NCBI GenBank assembly: GCA_964436125.1
Contig: CAYTBT010000043.1
Span: 1 to 19,263, forward strand
Origin: CAYRFF01 sp964436125
GTDB taxonomy: Bacteria; Bacteroidota; Bacteroidia; Chitinophagales; Saprospiraceae
Length of the DNA stretch: 19,263 nucleotides
Direction of reading: 5' to 3'
This document shows positions 1 to 6,960 of this stretch, in pieces. Below the pieces are notes generated by a model. The model saw only the letters and a program-made list of their open reading frames with translations, was not told the origin of the DNA and did not search any database. The position numbers and the translations under genes were made by a program. Each line of letters begins with the position of its first letter. The stretch's first letter is position 1.

Positions 1-24
1 ATATCAATGGAAAAGTGGCAAAAG

Positions 25-41
25 AAAAAATGGGTGTCCCA
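25..41 (-). terminator. weak candidate terminator after the GT2 gene
   Basis: On the minus strand a 4-bp stem (TGGG/CCCA, 3-nt loop, 31-41) is followed by six T (25-30). It lies about 47 nt beyond the stop codon of the glycosyltransferase gene. The position and T-run fit an intrinsic terminator, but the stem is very short. Confidence 0.25.
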
Positions 42-87
42 ATGGTGATAACAGGAGTTCTACGACTTCTGCTTAAAATCTTGAAGT

Positions 88-2025
88 TCACCTCGCATTC
101 CCCAATTTTTTAAAGTTCTTAAACACAGTGCTTACATCGAGCCAGACAGAATAATCACGGGCATAAAGTTGATCACAGGCTTGATGTTCTCCCATTAAAG
201 CATTTTCATAAACATCCTCCGTATCTAATATTCCCGGCTTCAATTCCGGCAAAATCGTCGGTTTATAGGTATATGAAACCCATGTTTTATTTCCCGTGAG
301 TACCTGAAATAGGTGCTGTAAATATCCACCTTTATTCTCTAGCAAGAAAAAGCTTAGAGGAAAGACCAGAAAGAAAACAAGAGAAGAACAAATATCATAT
401 AATCGCTTTGCTCTCCGATTTTCCGGCAACTCGATTTTATAGCTCACGCGCCTAGTAAATAATTTACCTTGGAGATTTTTAGAATCGCTGCCGAGAATAT
501 TAAACTCAGAATCTTCCACCAGCCTATATTTCACGCGTCTGTCCTGCTCTGCCATTGTCTTCATAATTGCCTTTCTGGATATATCGCTAGTACAGAAAAA
601 TATTTCTGTAATATTATGTGAATGGACAATAGGTTTAATATCAGCTATGCTCCCCAGCACCGGTGAATCGCCATCGTTTTTCCCCACTCGACCTATGTAA
701 ATATGTTCCTGTCGCTGCTTGCCCAGTATATCTTGAATTGGTCCTATTTTATCCTCTGCACCGACGATAATATAGCGCATATCAGAGCGATAATCAAGGA
801 GAAATCTTTGGTGGAGCCACAGATTACGCACAGCTCGGATAAGGAGCAATATGCCGAGACTTGAGATAGCCAGGAAACTGATAACTGCTCTTGAACTCCG
901 TAAATCTTCTCCGAGTAAACCGTAAAATGCAAGAACAGCCAGCATACCGACGAGTGTCCCTCTTAACAATTTGCGTAAGCGAAATGGCTTGTCGTATGTA
1001 CCGAATAAATACATGCTTCCCTGCAATACAAGGATTGATAATGGCAAGATATAAGTGGTAAAAGTATCCGTATAAAAGTCCTCAATCCCGTAGTAAGATG
1101 CCTCCCATACTTCCACAATTCCTATCCCTGCAAGCCACAATAAAGCAAAGTCAATAATCGGCATAAGAAAACGATCCAGCCATCCACCGATTAATGAGGT
1201 CAATGCCTTTACATAAATGCCGAGCCTAAGGAAAATCACGTAAAGTCCTCCCAATCGATTGAAGTGCTTCTGTGCAAACTGGATCATGGCCTTGTGGAAC
1301 AATTTCACGTAATTAAAGCTTGCTTTACGTGTACTTTCGCCCTTAAAATGGATGATTTCCGAGTCTGCCAGATAATAATTGTAATAGCCGGCTTGAATTA
1401 TCCTATAGGACAGGTCGATGTCCTCGCCATACATAAAGAAATCCTCATCGAGCAAGCCGATTTTATCGAGGACTGACTTCCGGAGCATCATATATGCACC
1501 GGCTAAGATTTCAACCTTATGGGACTCGCCTTCCGGCAAATGCCCTTGATGATAGGCATTAAAGAATGCCGAGTGCGGGAATAGCTTCGCTATTCCCGAC
1601 ATACGGAAAAAAGCAGCAAGCGGTGTAGGAATCCCCCGCTTGGATTCCGGAAGGAACTTCCCACTTCCATCTATCATGCGTATTCCGAGGCCACCACATT
1701 GATCATGACCTTCCATATAATCCAGACTCAATTGTAAAGTATCCTCCCGGAGGATCGTATCGGGATTAAGCAAGAGGAAATACTTTCCCTCCGCCCTGCG
1801 CATTGCTAGATTATTGGCTTTGCTGAAGCCGAGGTTCTCAGAATTGGCTATGACATGTACTTGAGGAAATTTATCGGCAAGCATTTCCAGGGAATCATCG
1901 CTTGAAGCATTATCGACGACATAGACTTCATAGGAATAGCTACACCGCGATGAATAAATAGACTTCAAGGCTTGTTCCAGAAAATACCGGACATTATAAT
2001 TTACGATAATGATAGATAGCTTCAT
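88..2025 (-). CDS. GT2 glycosyltransferase fused to a degenerate polyprenyl glycosylphosphotransferase-like module
   Basis: 645 residues. The N-terminal ~270 residues are a WbbL/rhamnosyltransferase-like GT2 domain: VVDNASSDDS at 37-46, the LNPDT nucleotide-sugar/metal motif at 86-90, and EDIDLSYR at 201-208. Four hydrophobic segments follow (roughly 287-310, 323-345, 355-372, 380-398). Next comes a soluble CoA-binding-like Rossmann segment (about 415-512, RYIIVGAEDK, VLGS, ITEIFFC) like the one in WbaP/WcaJ initiating transferases. The last ~105 residues keep the start of the sugar-transferase domain (KRLYDICSSLVFFLVFPLSF, 540-560), a VLTGNKTWV piece and the terminal DYSVWLDVSTVFKNFKK. The catalytic KFRTM/DAE core between them is missing. 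It likely transfers a sugar in envelope or exopolysaccharide synthesis at the inner membrane, while the tail is probably catalytically dead. Its ATG overlaps the recR stop as ATGA, so the two are co-transcribed. Confidence 0.85.
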   Translation of the reverse strand: MKLSIIIVNYNVRYFLEQALKSIYSSRCSYSYEVYVVDNASSDDSLEMLADKFPQVHVIANSENLGFSKANNLAMRRAEGKYFLLLNPDTILREDTLQLSLDYMEGHDQCGGLGIRMIDGSGKFLPESKRGIPTPLAAFFRMSGIAKLFPHSAFFNAYHQGHLPEGESHKVEILAGAYMMLRKSVLDKIGLLDEDFFMYGEDIDLSYRIIQAGYYNYYLADSEIIHFKGESTRKASFNYVKLFHKAMIQFAQKHFNRLGGLYVIFLRLGIYVKALTSLIGGWLDRFLMPIIDFALLWLAGIGIVEVWEASYYGIEDFYTDTFTTYILPLSILVLQGSMYLFGTYDKPFRLRKLLRGTLVGMLAVLAFYGLLGEDLRSSRAVISFLAISSLGILLLIRAVRNLWLHQRFLLDYRSDMRYIIVGAEDKIGPIQDILGKQRQEHIYIGRVGKNDGDSPVLGSIADIKPIVHSHNITEIFFCTSDISRKAIMKTMAEQDRRVKYRLVEDSEFNILGSDSKNLQGKLFTRRVSYKIELPENRRAKRLYDICSSLVFFLVFPLSFFLLENKGGYLQHLFQVLTGNKTWVSYTYKPTILPELKPGILDTEDVYENALMGEHQACDQLYARDYSVWLDVSTVFKNFKKLGNAR

Positions 2026-2639
2026 ACCTCTTCTTCCAGCTCATAAGGAATGCGATTCTGAATAGACTTCCCCAATGTGAATTTATCGACATATTCCAGT
2101 TCTCCACCGAATGAGACACCACGGGCAAGTGTACTCAATTTCACCTGATGAGCTTTGAGGTGATTGGAGATATAGTAGGTAGTTGTATCACCTTCTATCG
2201 TAGGGCTTATAGCAATAATTACCTCATCCACTTCATCGGGCTTTATCCGTGAAAGTAATTCTTCAATCCGTATATCTTCCGGACCGATCCCGTCCAGTGG
2301 GGATATTACACCTCCGAGGACGTGATACACACCGTTATACTGTTGCGTCGCTTCTATAGCAAGGACATCGCGGACGGATTCTACTACACAGATAATCGCA
2401 TGGTTTCTCCGCGTACTTTGACAGATCTCACATTGTTCAGCATCCGCATAATTAAAACAAGTCTTACACAGCTTGATATTCTCAACCATATCCATAATCC
2501 GCGAGACAATCCGCGTTGATCGCTCTTTCTCCATTTCAGCAAGATGCAGTACATATCTAAGTGCTGATGTTTTCCCTACGCCGGGCAATGCAGAGAATGC
2601 CTCTACAGCTTTTTCAATATTTCTAGAAGAGTATTTCAT
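2022..2639 (-). CDS. recR: Recombination mediator protein RecR
   Basis: 205 residues, the usual RecR length. The order is an N-terminal helix-hairpin-helix region (FSALPGVGKTSALRYVLHL), a four-cysteine zinc finger (C58, C61, C70, C73: CKTC...CEIC), then a Toprim domain opening with ICVVESVRDVLAIE (about 83-96). The family loads RecA on gapped DNA together with RecO and RecF in the cytoplasm. The start is set by the conserved N-terminus, since the first residues align with typical RecR starts. The stop overlaps the next gene's start by 4 nt (ATGA), so the downstream glycosyltransferase is translationally coupled; no functional link between the two is evident. Confidence 0.97.
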   Translation of the reverse strand: MKYSSRNIEKAVEAFSALPGVGKTSALRYVLHLAEMEKERSTRIVSRIMDMVENIKLCKTCFNYADAEQCEICQSTRRNHAIICVVESVRDVLAIEATQQYNGVYHVLGGVISPLDGIGPEDIRIEELLSRIKPDEVDEVIIAISPTIEGDTTTYYISNHLKAHQVKLSTLARGVSFGGELEYVDKFTLGKSIQNRIPYELEEEV

Positions 2640-2646
2640 GGGACTG

Positions 2647-2677
2647 TAAAGGTAAAGATTCTTGTGATGTTATTCAA
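2647..2677 (-). promoter_or_regulatory. candidate recR promoter (TTG-N20-TACCTTTA)
   Basis: On the minus strand TTG (2675-2677) is followed after 20 nt by TACCTTTA (2647-2654), one base off the Bacteroidota -7 consensus TAnnTTTG. Only 7 nt separate the -7 box from the recR ATG at 2639, so transcription would start at or almost at the start codon (leaderless or nearly so). Confidence 0.35.
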
Positions 2678-2990
2678 TCTTCGGCCGCTCAATAAGTAAT
2701 TACCGCCCTTCTTTCATGATTGTTCCTCCTCTTGCTTCAATTAGGCACAGAAAAAATCATTTGCGGAAGCTAAATCTATAAAAGGCGACAAAGTCAATGA
2801 TAAAGCTTATGTCAGACAGGTTTTCCTCCCTATTAGCGCTCCACGATACAGAATGTGCAAGCTAGTAACTACCACTTATCTAAGGAAAATGGCATGCACC
2901 GCTACTCTGAAACAGCCGGGAATCACAGGCTTAGATTAAATTCATCTATTATTCCACCGCTTTATTGCAACTTGTTCTATGCAAGGTAAA

Positions 2991-3020
2991 TTGTAAGAAA
3001 GAAGGGAATAAATACTTTTT
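2991..3020 (+). promoter_or_regulatory. candidate pdhC promoter (TTG-N19-TACTTTTT)
   Basis: TTG at 2991-2993 is followed after exactly 19 nt by TACTTTTT (3013-3020), matching TAnnTTTG in all but the last base. The spacing is the one typical of Bacteroidota housekeeping promoters. Predicted transcription start is near 3026, giving a leader of about 78 nt before the pdhC ATG. Confidence 0.4.
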
Positions 3021-3103
3021 TCTGCTTATTCAAGTGAAAAGTTGTAAATTAGAGCCTGCAATTAAATCTGATGTAAAACAATAAATATAAATACGTAAAT
3101 TCT

Positions 3104-4402
3104 ATGGCTAGAGTAATCAGGATGCCACGTCTTAGTGACACAATGGATGTAGGAAACATTGTTGAATGGCATGTTAAAGAAGGAGACAAAATAGAGGCCG
3201 GCGATGTACTTGCTGAGGTCGAAACCGATAAAGCAACAATGGAGGTTGAATCGTTTTTTGATGGGACTATCTTGCACATTGCCGTGGGGAAAGGTGAAGT
3301 CCCTGTGAATGCCGTTATCGCTGTTATGGGAAAAGAAGGTGAAGATTATAAAGAAGCTCTTAAAAAAGCGCAGGCCGAGAATGGCGGAAGTACTGAAAGC
3401 ACCGAGGGTACGGAAGCCTCGGGTGAAAAGTCCTCCTCTGATGAAGATAAAGCACCTAAAGAAGCGGACGATGCCGCCAAAGAAGAAAAAGTTTCCGATG
3501 GTCAATCTTCTGCTACTGAATCGCAAGATCCATCAACCAGCTCTTCCGACAGAATCAAAGCTTCTCCGCTTGCCAAGGCCATGGCCGCTGAAAAAGGTAT
3601 CGATCTGAGTACCGTAAAGGGTACCGGAGATGGTGGACGTATTATTAAGCGCGATATTGAAAATTACAAGCCATCAGCGGCAAGCGGTGCTCCATCTTAT
3701 GCTACACCGGCTGAGGCATACACCGATATCCCACTTACACAGATGAGGAAAACTATTGCGCGTCGCCTTGCAGAAAGTAAATTCCAGGCACCACATTTCT
3801 ATCTCACCGTAGAAGTAGATATGGATAATATCGTCCAGGAAAGAAAAGAAATTAATACGCGCTTGAAAAAACAAGGTATAAAGCTTAGCTTTAATGACTT
3901 TGTGCTGAAAGCTACTGCTATGGCTCTTGCCAAGCACCCGGAAGTAAATGCTTCATGGATGGGCGATAAAATCAGACAACATCACGTCGTGAATTTAGGT
4001 GTCGCTGTTGCTGTTGAGGATGGGCTTCTTGTTCCGGTCGTACGCAATGCTGCCGCATTGCCTATGACAGAAATTAATAGACAGGTAATTGAACTCGCCG
4101 GAAAGGCAAGTGAGAAAAAGCTCGCACTTGAAGAAATGCAAGGAAACACATTTACGGTCTCCAACCTTGGCATGTTCGGCATTGAAGAATTTACTGCTAT
4201 CATCAATCCGCCGGATGCTTGTATTCTTGCAGTAGGTGCCATAAAAGAAAAAGCCGTTGTTAAAAATGGCGAATTGGCCACCGGACATAGAATGAAAATG
4301 ACCTTGTCTTGCGATCATCGAGTTGTAGATGGCGCAACTGGAGCTCAATTCTTACAGACCTTGCAGAACATGCTTGAATTGCCAAGCATGATGATGGTGT
4401 AA
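3104..4402 (+). CDS. pdhC: Dihydrolipoamide acetyltransferase, E2 of the pyruvate dehydrogenase complex
   Basis: 432 residues. A single lipoyl domain (about 1-78) has the lipoylated lysine K43 in ETDKATMEVES. An acidic Ser/Glu/Lys-rich linker runs from 80 to 149. The E1/E3-binding domain is at about 150-188 (IKASPLAKAMAAEKGIDL...GTGDGGRIIKRDI). The catalytic acyltransferase domain (about 205-432) ends with the active-site DHRVVDG motif (H405, D409). E2 forms the core and transfers the acetyl group from lipoamide to CoA. The lipoyl sequence (PRLSDTMDVGNIVEWHVKEGDKI) is of the pyruvate type rather than the 2-oxoglutarate type. One lipoyl domain is at the short end for the family. The E1 genes are not adjacent. 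The gene stands alone, with its own promoter and a strong terminator. Confidence 0.93.
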   Translation: MARVIRMPRLSDTMDVGNIVEWHVKEGDKIEAGDVLAEVETDKATMEVESFFDGTILHIAVGKGEVPVNAVIAVMGKEGEDYKEALKKAQAENGGSTESTEGTEASGEKSSSDEDKAPKEADDAAKEEKVSDGQSSATESQDPSTSSSDRIKASPLAKAMAAEKGIDLSTVKGTGDGGRIIKRDIENYKPSAASGAPSYATPAEAYTDIPLTQMRKTIARRLAESKFQAPHFYLTVEVDMDNIVQERKEINTRLKKQGIKLSFNDFVLKATAMALAKHPEVNASWMGDKIRQHHVVNLGVAVAVEDGLLVPVVRNAAALPMTEINRQVIELAGKASEKKLALEEMQGNTFTVSNLGMFGIEEFTAIINPPDACILAVGAIKEKAVVKNGELATGHRMKMTLSCDHRVVDGATGAQFLQTLQNMLELPSMMMV

Positions 4403-4438
4403 ATGCATAGATACTTTTACCGTATTTTATAGCAATTT

Positions 4439-4480
4439 ATCCGACTGTATGGCAATGATGCCTACAGTCGGATATTTTTT
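4439..4480 (+). terminator. rho-independent terminator of pdhC
   Basis: A perfect 11-bp inverted repeat (ATCCGACTGTA at 4439-4449, TACAGTCGGAT at 4463-4473) encloses a further 4-bp stem (GGCA-ATGA-TGCC). It is followed by ATTTTTT (4474-4480). It lies 36 nt after the pdhC stop codon. Confidence 0.92.
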
Positions 4481-4700
4481 CACAGGAATAATCCGTCCAT
4501 CAAGCCAAATTGCGCTCATCTCGGTATTCAGTCTTATGAATGAACACATCAAAATGTGCAAACGGAAAACAATTGAATAATTCAACTGAACACCGAGGCA
4601 AAATGTGTGAAACGATAAGATAGACGGAAGGTCTGTGCAGTAAAAACTCCCTTGGAAGAATAGTTTTACCAGCAAAATATTTAAAAGTGAAAAGCGGAGA
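4481..4700. other. non-coding stretch between terminator and repeat block
   Basis: No gene is supported here. Minor structure only: a 13-nt palindrome TTGAATAATTCAA (4573-4585) and a near-repeat of CAAAATGTG at 4550 and 4599. The open frames crossing it have no recognisable protein character. Confidence 0.4.
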
Positions 4701-4980
4701 CAATTATTACCCAAACCATGCAATAGAAATGCAAAAGGAAGTGCAAAAGCCACAGAAGACAAGGGCTCGCGCAAGAATTTGGCTCGGAATCGTAGTAAGA
4801 GAAGAGCCTCGGACAGGAGTCCTCGGTTCCTTCATCGACTTGACATTCAGTCAACTCGGTCTCGGACAAGCCGAGACTTCATTCAGTCATGATGAGAACC
4901 AAATTCGAGCAAGTGCTTGTATTCACAGGCTTTTGTGCTTATCTTCAATTTCTATTGCATGATTTGGGTATTAACAATTG
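4701..4980. repeat. 280-bp imperfect palindrome (MITE-like element)
   Basis: The two ends are inverted copies. Positions 4706-4730 pair with 4948-4972 at 23 of 25 bases. The similarity extends outwards to CAATT and inwards through CAAAAGCC, so the arms total about 50 nt. Weaker complementarity continues further in: ACAAG...GAATTTGG on the left, and its complement around 4900-4920. No transposase is inside and I find no clear target duplication at the outer ends. It could be a miniature inverted-repeat element or a large structured RNA. The inverted repeat is seen directly; its mobility is inference. Confidence 0.6.
4808..4890. repeat. intergenic repeat, copy 1
   Basis: It starts with CTCGG (4808), passes AGTCC and GGTTCC, and a small hairpin TTGAC-ATTCA-GTCAA (4840-4854). 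A 7-bp hairpin GTCTCGG-ACAAG-CCGAGAC (4859-4877) follows, and it ends in GAGACTTCATTCAGTCAT (4873-4890). The same order of blocks recurs at 5000-5142. This copy occupies the centre of the 280-bp palindrome. Confidence 0.6.
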
Positions 4981-4999
4981 TGCTAGCCACTCGCCGGAG

Positions 5000-5142
5000 C
5001 TCGGTCTTTAGTCCGCCGTAGGAGGTTCCCTCATCATTGATGCATTTACCATCAATGGTCTCGGCAAGCCAGGTGGAATGCCGAGAATCGGCACGACCGG
5101 AGGTCGCATTCCACAAGGCAAGCCGAGGCTTCATTCGGTCAT
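5000..5142. repeat. intergenic repeat, copy 2, interrupted
   Basis: It shares blocks with copy 1 in the same order: CTCGG (5000), AGTCC, GGTTCC, a hairpin (CATTGATG-N7-CATCAATG, 5035-5057), GGTCTCGG-CAAGCC (5057-5070) and GAGGCTTCATTCGGTCAT (5125-5142). The last block differs from copy 1 at 2 of 18 positions. The CAAGCC|GAG junction that is continuous in copy 1 is split here by 54 bp. Confidence 0.55.
5063..5124. mobile_element. 46-bp palindromic insertion flanked by 8-bp direct repeats
   Basis: GGCAAGCC occurs at 5063-5070 and again at 5117-5124, flanking 46 bp (5071-5116). The insert has 8-bp inverted arms GTGGAATG (5073-5080) and CATTCCAC (5107-5114). These enclose two back-to-back hairpins, CCGA-GAA-TCGG (5081-5091) and CGACC-GGA-GGTCG (5094-5106), a cloverleaf-like fold. 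Copy 1 of the host repeat lacks it. This fits a tiny palindromic element that duplicated 8 bp of its target. The structure is seen directly; the transposition history is inferred. Confidence 0.5.
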
Positions 5143-5228
5143 CTAGATTATTGTGTCAATTTCACCAATGAAAATTGGCAAAAGAACAGGTAATCGGTGA
5201 AAGTTGAGATAACCATTAACCTCTACTC

Positions 5229-6773
5229 CTATTTTCCCAGAATACCGAAGAGTCCTCTTACCAGCTCTCTTGCAAATGTCCTTCCGATCTGCCTTCCTGC
5301 TGTCGTATCCATAAAATCTTTTACAACATTAAACCAGGAGAAACCACTTCCGGTCGTTTCCTTCTCAGCCTTCTCTTGGGTTTCTTTTAACTCTTCTTGC
5401 ACCTCAGGCGATTGTGCACGTTGAATTTTCTTTTCAAGAATATCGGCAGCACTTGCTCTGTCCAGAGGATAAGCATATTTATCAATGAGTGTTGACTGTG
5501 CCTCAAGTTCTTTAATTTCAAGTGGTGTAAGAATATCCATTCGGCTTTCCGGTGCCCGGAGAAGTGTACGGACCAGAGGAGTAGGAATACCATCTTCGTT
5601 TAAGACCGTTACTAGTGCCTCTCCTATACCGAGATTGGTCATTACTTCTTCAACATCATAAAATTCCGTAATCGGATAGTTTTTGGCTGCTTTGCGGAGT
5701 TCTTCCCTATCCTTTGCTGTAAATGCACGTAGTGCATGTTGTATTTTCAGCCCAAGTTGAGAAAGAACATCATCCGGAATGTCCGTTGGATTCTGCGTGA
5801 TAAAGTAAATACCCACTCCTTTGGATCGTATGAGCTTAATTGTTGACTCAATTTGCTTCAGCAGCACATCTGAAGCTTCCTCAAATACCAGGTGCGCCTC
5901 GTCGATAAACATCACGAGCTTGGGCTTTGCCATGTCCCCTTCTTCCGGAAATTTATGATAGACCTCAGCAAGTAATTGTAACATAAAGGTTGAAAAGAGC
6001 TTGGGACTGCGCTGAATATCGGTTACCCGGAGGATATTCACAATTCCTCTCCCCTCCTCATTCACTCGCAATAAATCTTTCACATCAAATGAAGGTTCAC
6101 CGAAGAATAATTCTGCTCCTTGTTGCTGTAATACAACGAGCTTCCGCACCATTGCACCTACCGAAGATGAAGAAATCCGTCCATACTTCTTCTCGATCTT
6201 CTCCTTGCCCTCACCACTGAGATATTGCAGTGTTTTTCTCAAGTCATTGAGATCGACAAGGGGCAACTGATTATCGTCACAATACTTAAACACAACTGCC
6301 ATTATTCCCGTCTGCAGCTCATTTAATCCGAGAATCTTCGATAATAATATCGGCCCAAATTCCGTCACCGTAGCACGCATCCGCACGCCCGGTTCATCGG
6401 AAATACTGAGAAATTCTATGGGACTCGCACTAGGTGTAAAAGGTATGCCTATGCTTTCATGTCGCTCAAGCAAACCTTCATTCACCTCGGCCGCCTTGGC
6501 AATACCGGAAAGATCTCCTTTCACATCCATAAGAAGAACCGGTACTCCTTGCTGTGACAATTGCTCCGCAATAATCTGTAAAGTCTTGGATTTACCCGTT
6601 CCTGTAGCTCCGCTGATTAAGCCGTGGCGGTTCATCATCTCCAATGGGATATTAACATAACAATCTTTGATACATTCGCCTCCCAGCATCGCTCCGCCTA
6701 GCGTAAAATACTCCCCCTCACATGTATAGCCTTCCTTTATAGTCTGAATAAATTCTTCCCTTTTCATCTTCAT
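5229..6773 (-). CDS. HerA/YjgR-family (DUF853) ATPase
   Basis: 514 residues. It belongs to the FtsK/HerA-like P-loop ATPases of the DUF853 (YjgR) family. Walker A is GATGTGKS (55-62). A second conserved segment is VLLMDVKGDLSG (79-90). Walker B is KLVMFIDEAH (285-294), and a sensor-like ITQNPTDIPDDVLSQLGLKI lies at 325-344. The terminus carries a Glu/Lys-rich coiled stretch (about 445-473) and the family's typical arginine-rich tail. The cellular role of the family is unproven; DNA translocation or a helicase-type activity is inferred from the HerA relationship. No NurA-like nuclease is next to it. Methionines at codons 1 and 3 are both possible starts. The gene follows a 43-residue membrane protein by 11 nt and is probably co-transcribed with it. 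Confidence 0.88.
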   Translation of the reverse strand: MKMKREEFIQTIKEGYTCEGEYFTLGGAMLGGECIKDCYVNIPLEMMNRHGLISGATGTGKSKTLQIIAEQLSQQGVPVLLMDVKGDLSGIAKAAEVNEGLLERHESIGIPFTPSASPIEFLSISDEPGVRMRATVTEFGPILLSKILGLNELQTGIMAVVFKYCDDNQLPLVDLNDLRKTLQYLSGEGKEKIEKKYGRISSSSVGAMVRKLVVLQQQGAELFFGEPSFDVKDLLRVNEEGRGIVNILRVTDIQRSPKLFSTFMLQLLAEVYHKFPEEGDMAKPKLVMFIDEAHLVFEEASDVLLKQIESTIKLIRSKGVGIYFITQNPTDIPDDVLSQLGLKIQHALRAFTAKDREELRKAAKNYPITEFYDVEEVMTNLGIGEALVTVLNEDGIPTPLVRTLLRAPESRMDILTPLEIKELEAQSTLIDKYAYPLDRASAADILEKKIQRAQSPEVQEELKETQEKAEKETTGSGFSWFNVVKDFMDTTAGRQIGRTFARELVRGLFGILGK

Positions 6774-6784
6774 TACTTTCTACC

Positions 6785-6916
6785 TTAACTAGCTAAAAAT
6801 ATTACACCTAGCAACATTGCGACAATAAGGATTATAGCAACAAGTAAACGTATGATATATGAACTTGTGCTCCCCCTTTTACCTTCAATCTGGTGATTTC
6901 TTCTTAGTTTTACCAT
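6785..6916 (-). CDS. small single-pass membrane protein (43 residues)
   Basis: An ATG at 6914-6916 opens a frame ending in TAA at 6785-6787. The N-terminal ~19 residues are basic (MVKLRRNHQIEGKRGSTSS). They are followed by an uninterrupted hydrophobic segment of about 23 residues (YIIRLLVAIILIVAMLLGVI and onward) to the terminus. This is a cytoplasmic basic head with one membrane helix. It ends 11 nt before the HerA-like gene on the same strand and starts 44 bp from the divergent barrel gene, so it fills the gap as the first gene of an operon. I do not recognise the family. The clean membrane-protein profile and the placement support a real gene; function is unknown. Confidence 0.6.
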   Translation of the reverse strand: MVKLRRNHQIEGKRGSTSSYIIRLLVAIILIVAMLLGVIFLAS

Positions 6917-6960
6917 ATTGGCTTTATATTTTCACAAAATTTGCATAATTTCCCAACAAA

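Larger units (their letters stand above)
2640..3103. other. 464-bp divergent intergenic region, recR / pdhC
   Basis: No convincing gene or RNA is seen here. It holds the two candidate promoters listed separately, a recR-facing one at its left end and a pdhC-facing one at 2991-3020. The middle (about 2680-2980) shows no long reading frame, repeat or hairpin that I could support. Confidence 0.5.

Noticed and set aside
3..113. Open frame on the plus strand from the window edge to a TAA at 111-113 (NGKVAKEKMGVPMVITGV...), possibly the end of an upstream gene
   Set aside because: It has only 36 codons, no recognisable family, and overlaps the end of the glycosyltransferase by 26 bp. A weak minus-strand terminator also falls inside it. 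It cannot be told from chance without upstream sequence.
3062..3526. 154-codon minus-strand frame over the pdhC start, rich in Phe and Gly
   Set aside because: Complement of the acidic lipoyl linker; a composition artefact.
4687..4962. 91-codon open frame across the palindrome, and the 115-codon frame at 4427-4774 on the minus strand
   Set aside because: They are composed of inverted-repeat sequence and terminator sequence, with no domain character and no neighbouring start signals.
6..5187. Similarity between 6-27 and 5167-5187 (CAATG, AAAA, TGGCAAAAGAA)
   Set aside because: About 21 nt with several edits in AT-rich DNA. It could be a repeat edge but is within reach of chance.
5160..5202. 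TTTCACC (5160-5166) and GGTGAAA (5196-5202) with an inner CCAAT-GAAA-ATTGG hairpin as a terminator of the HerA-like gene
   Set aside because: Short AT-rich stems with a long loop and no T-run in the right position on the minus strand.
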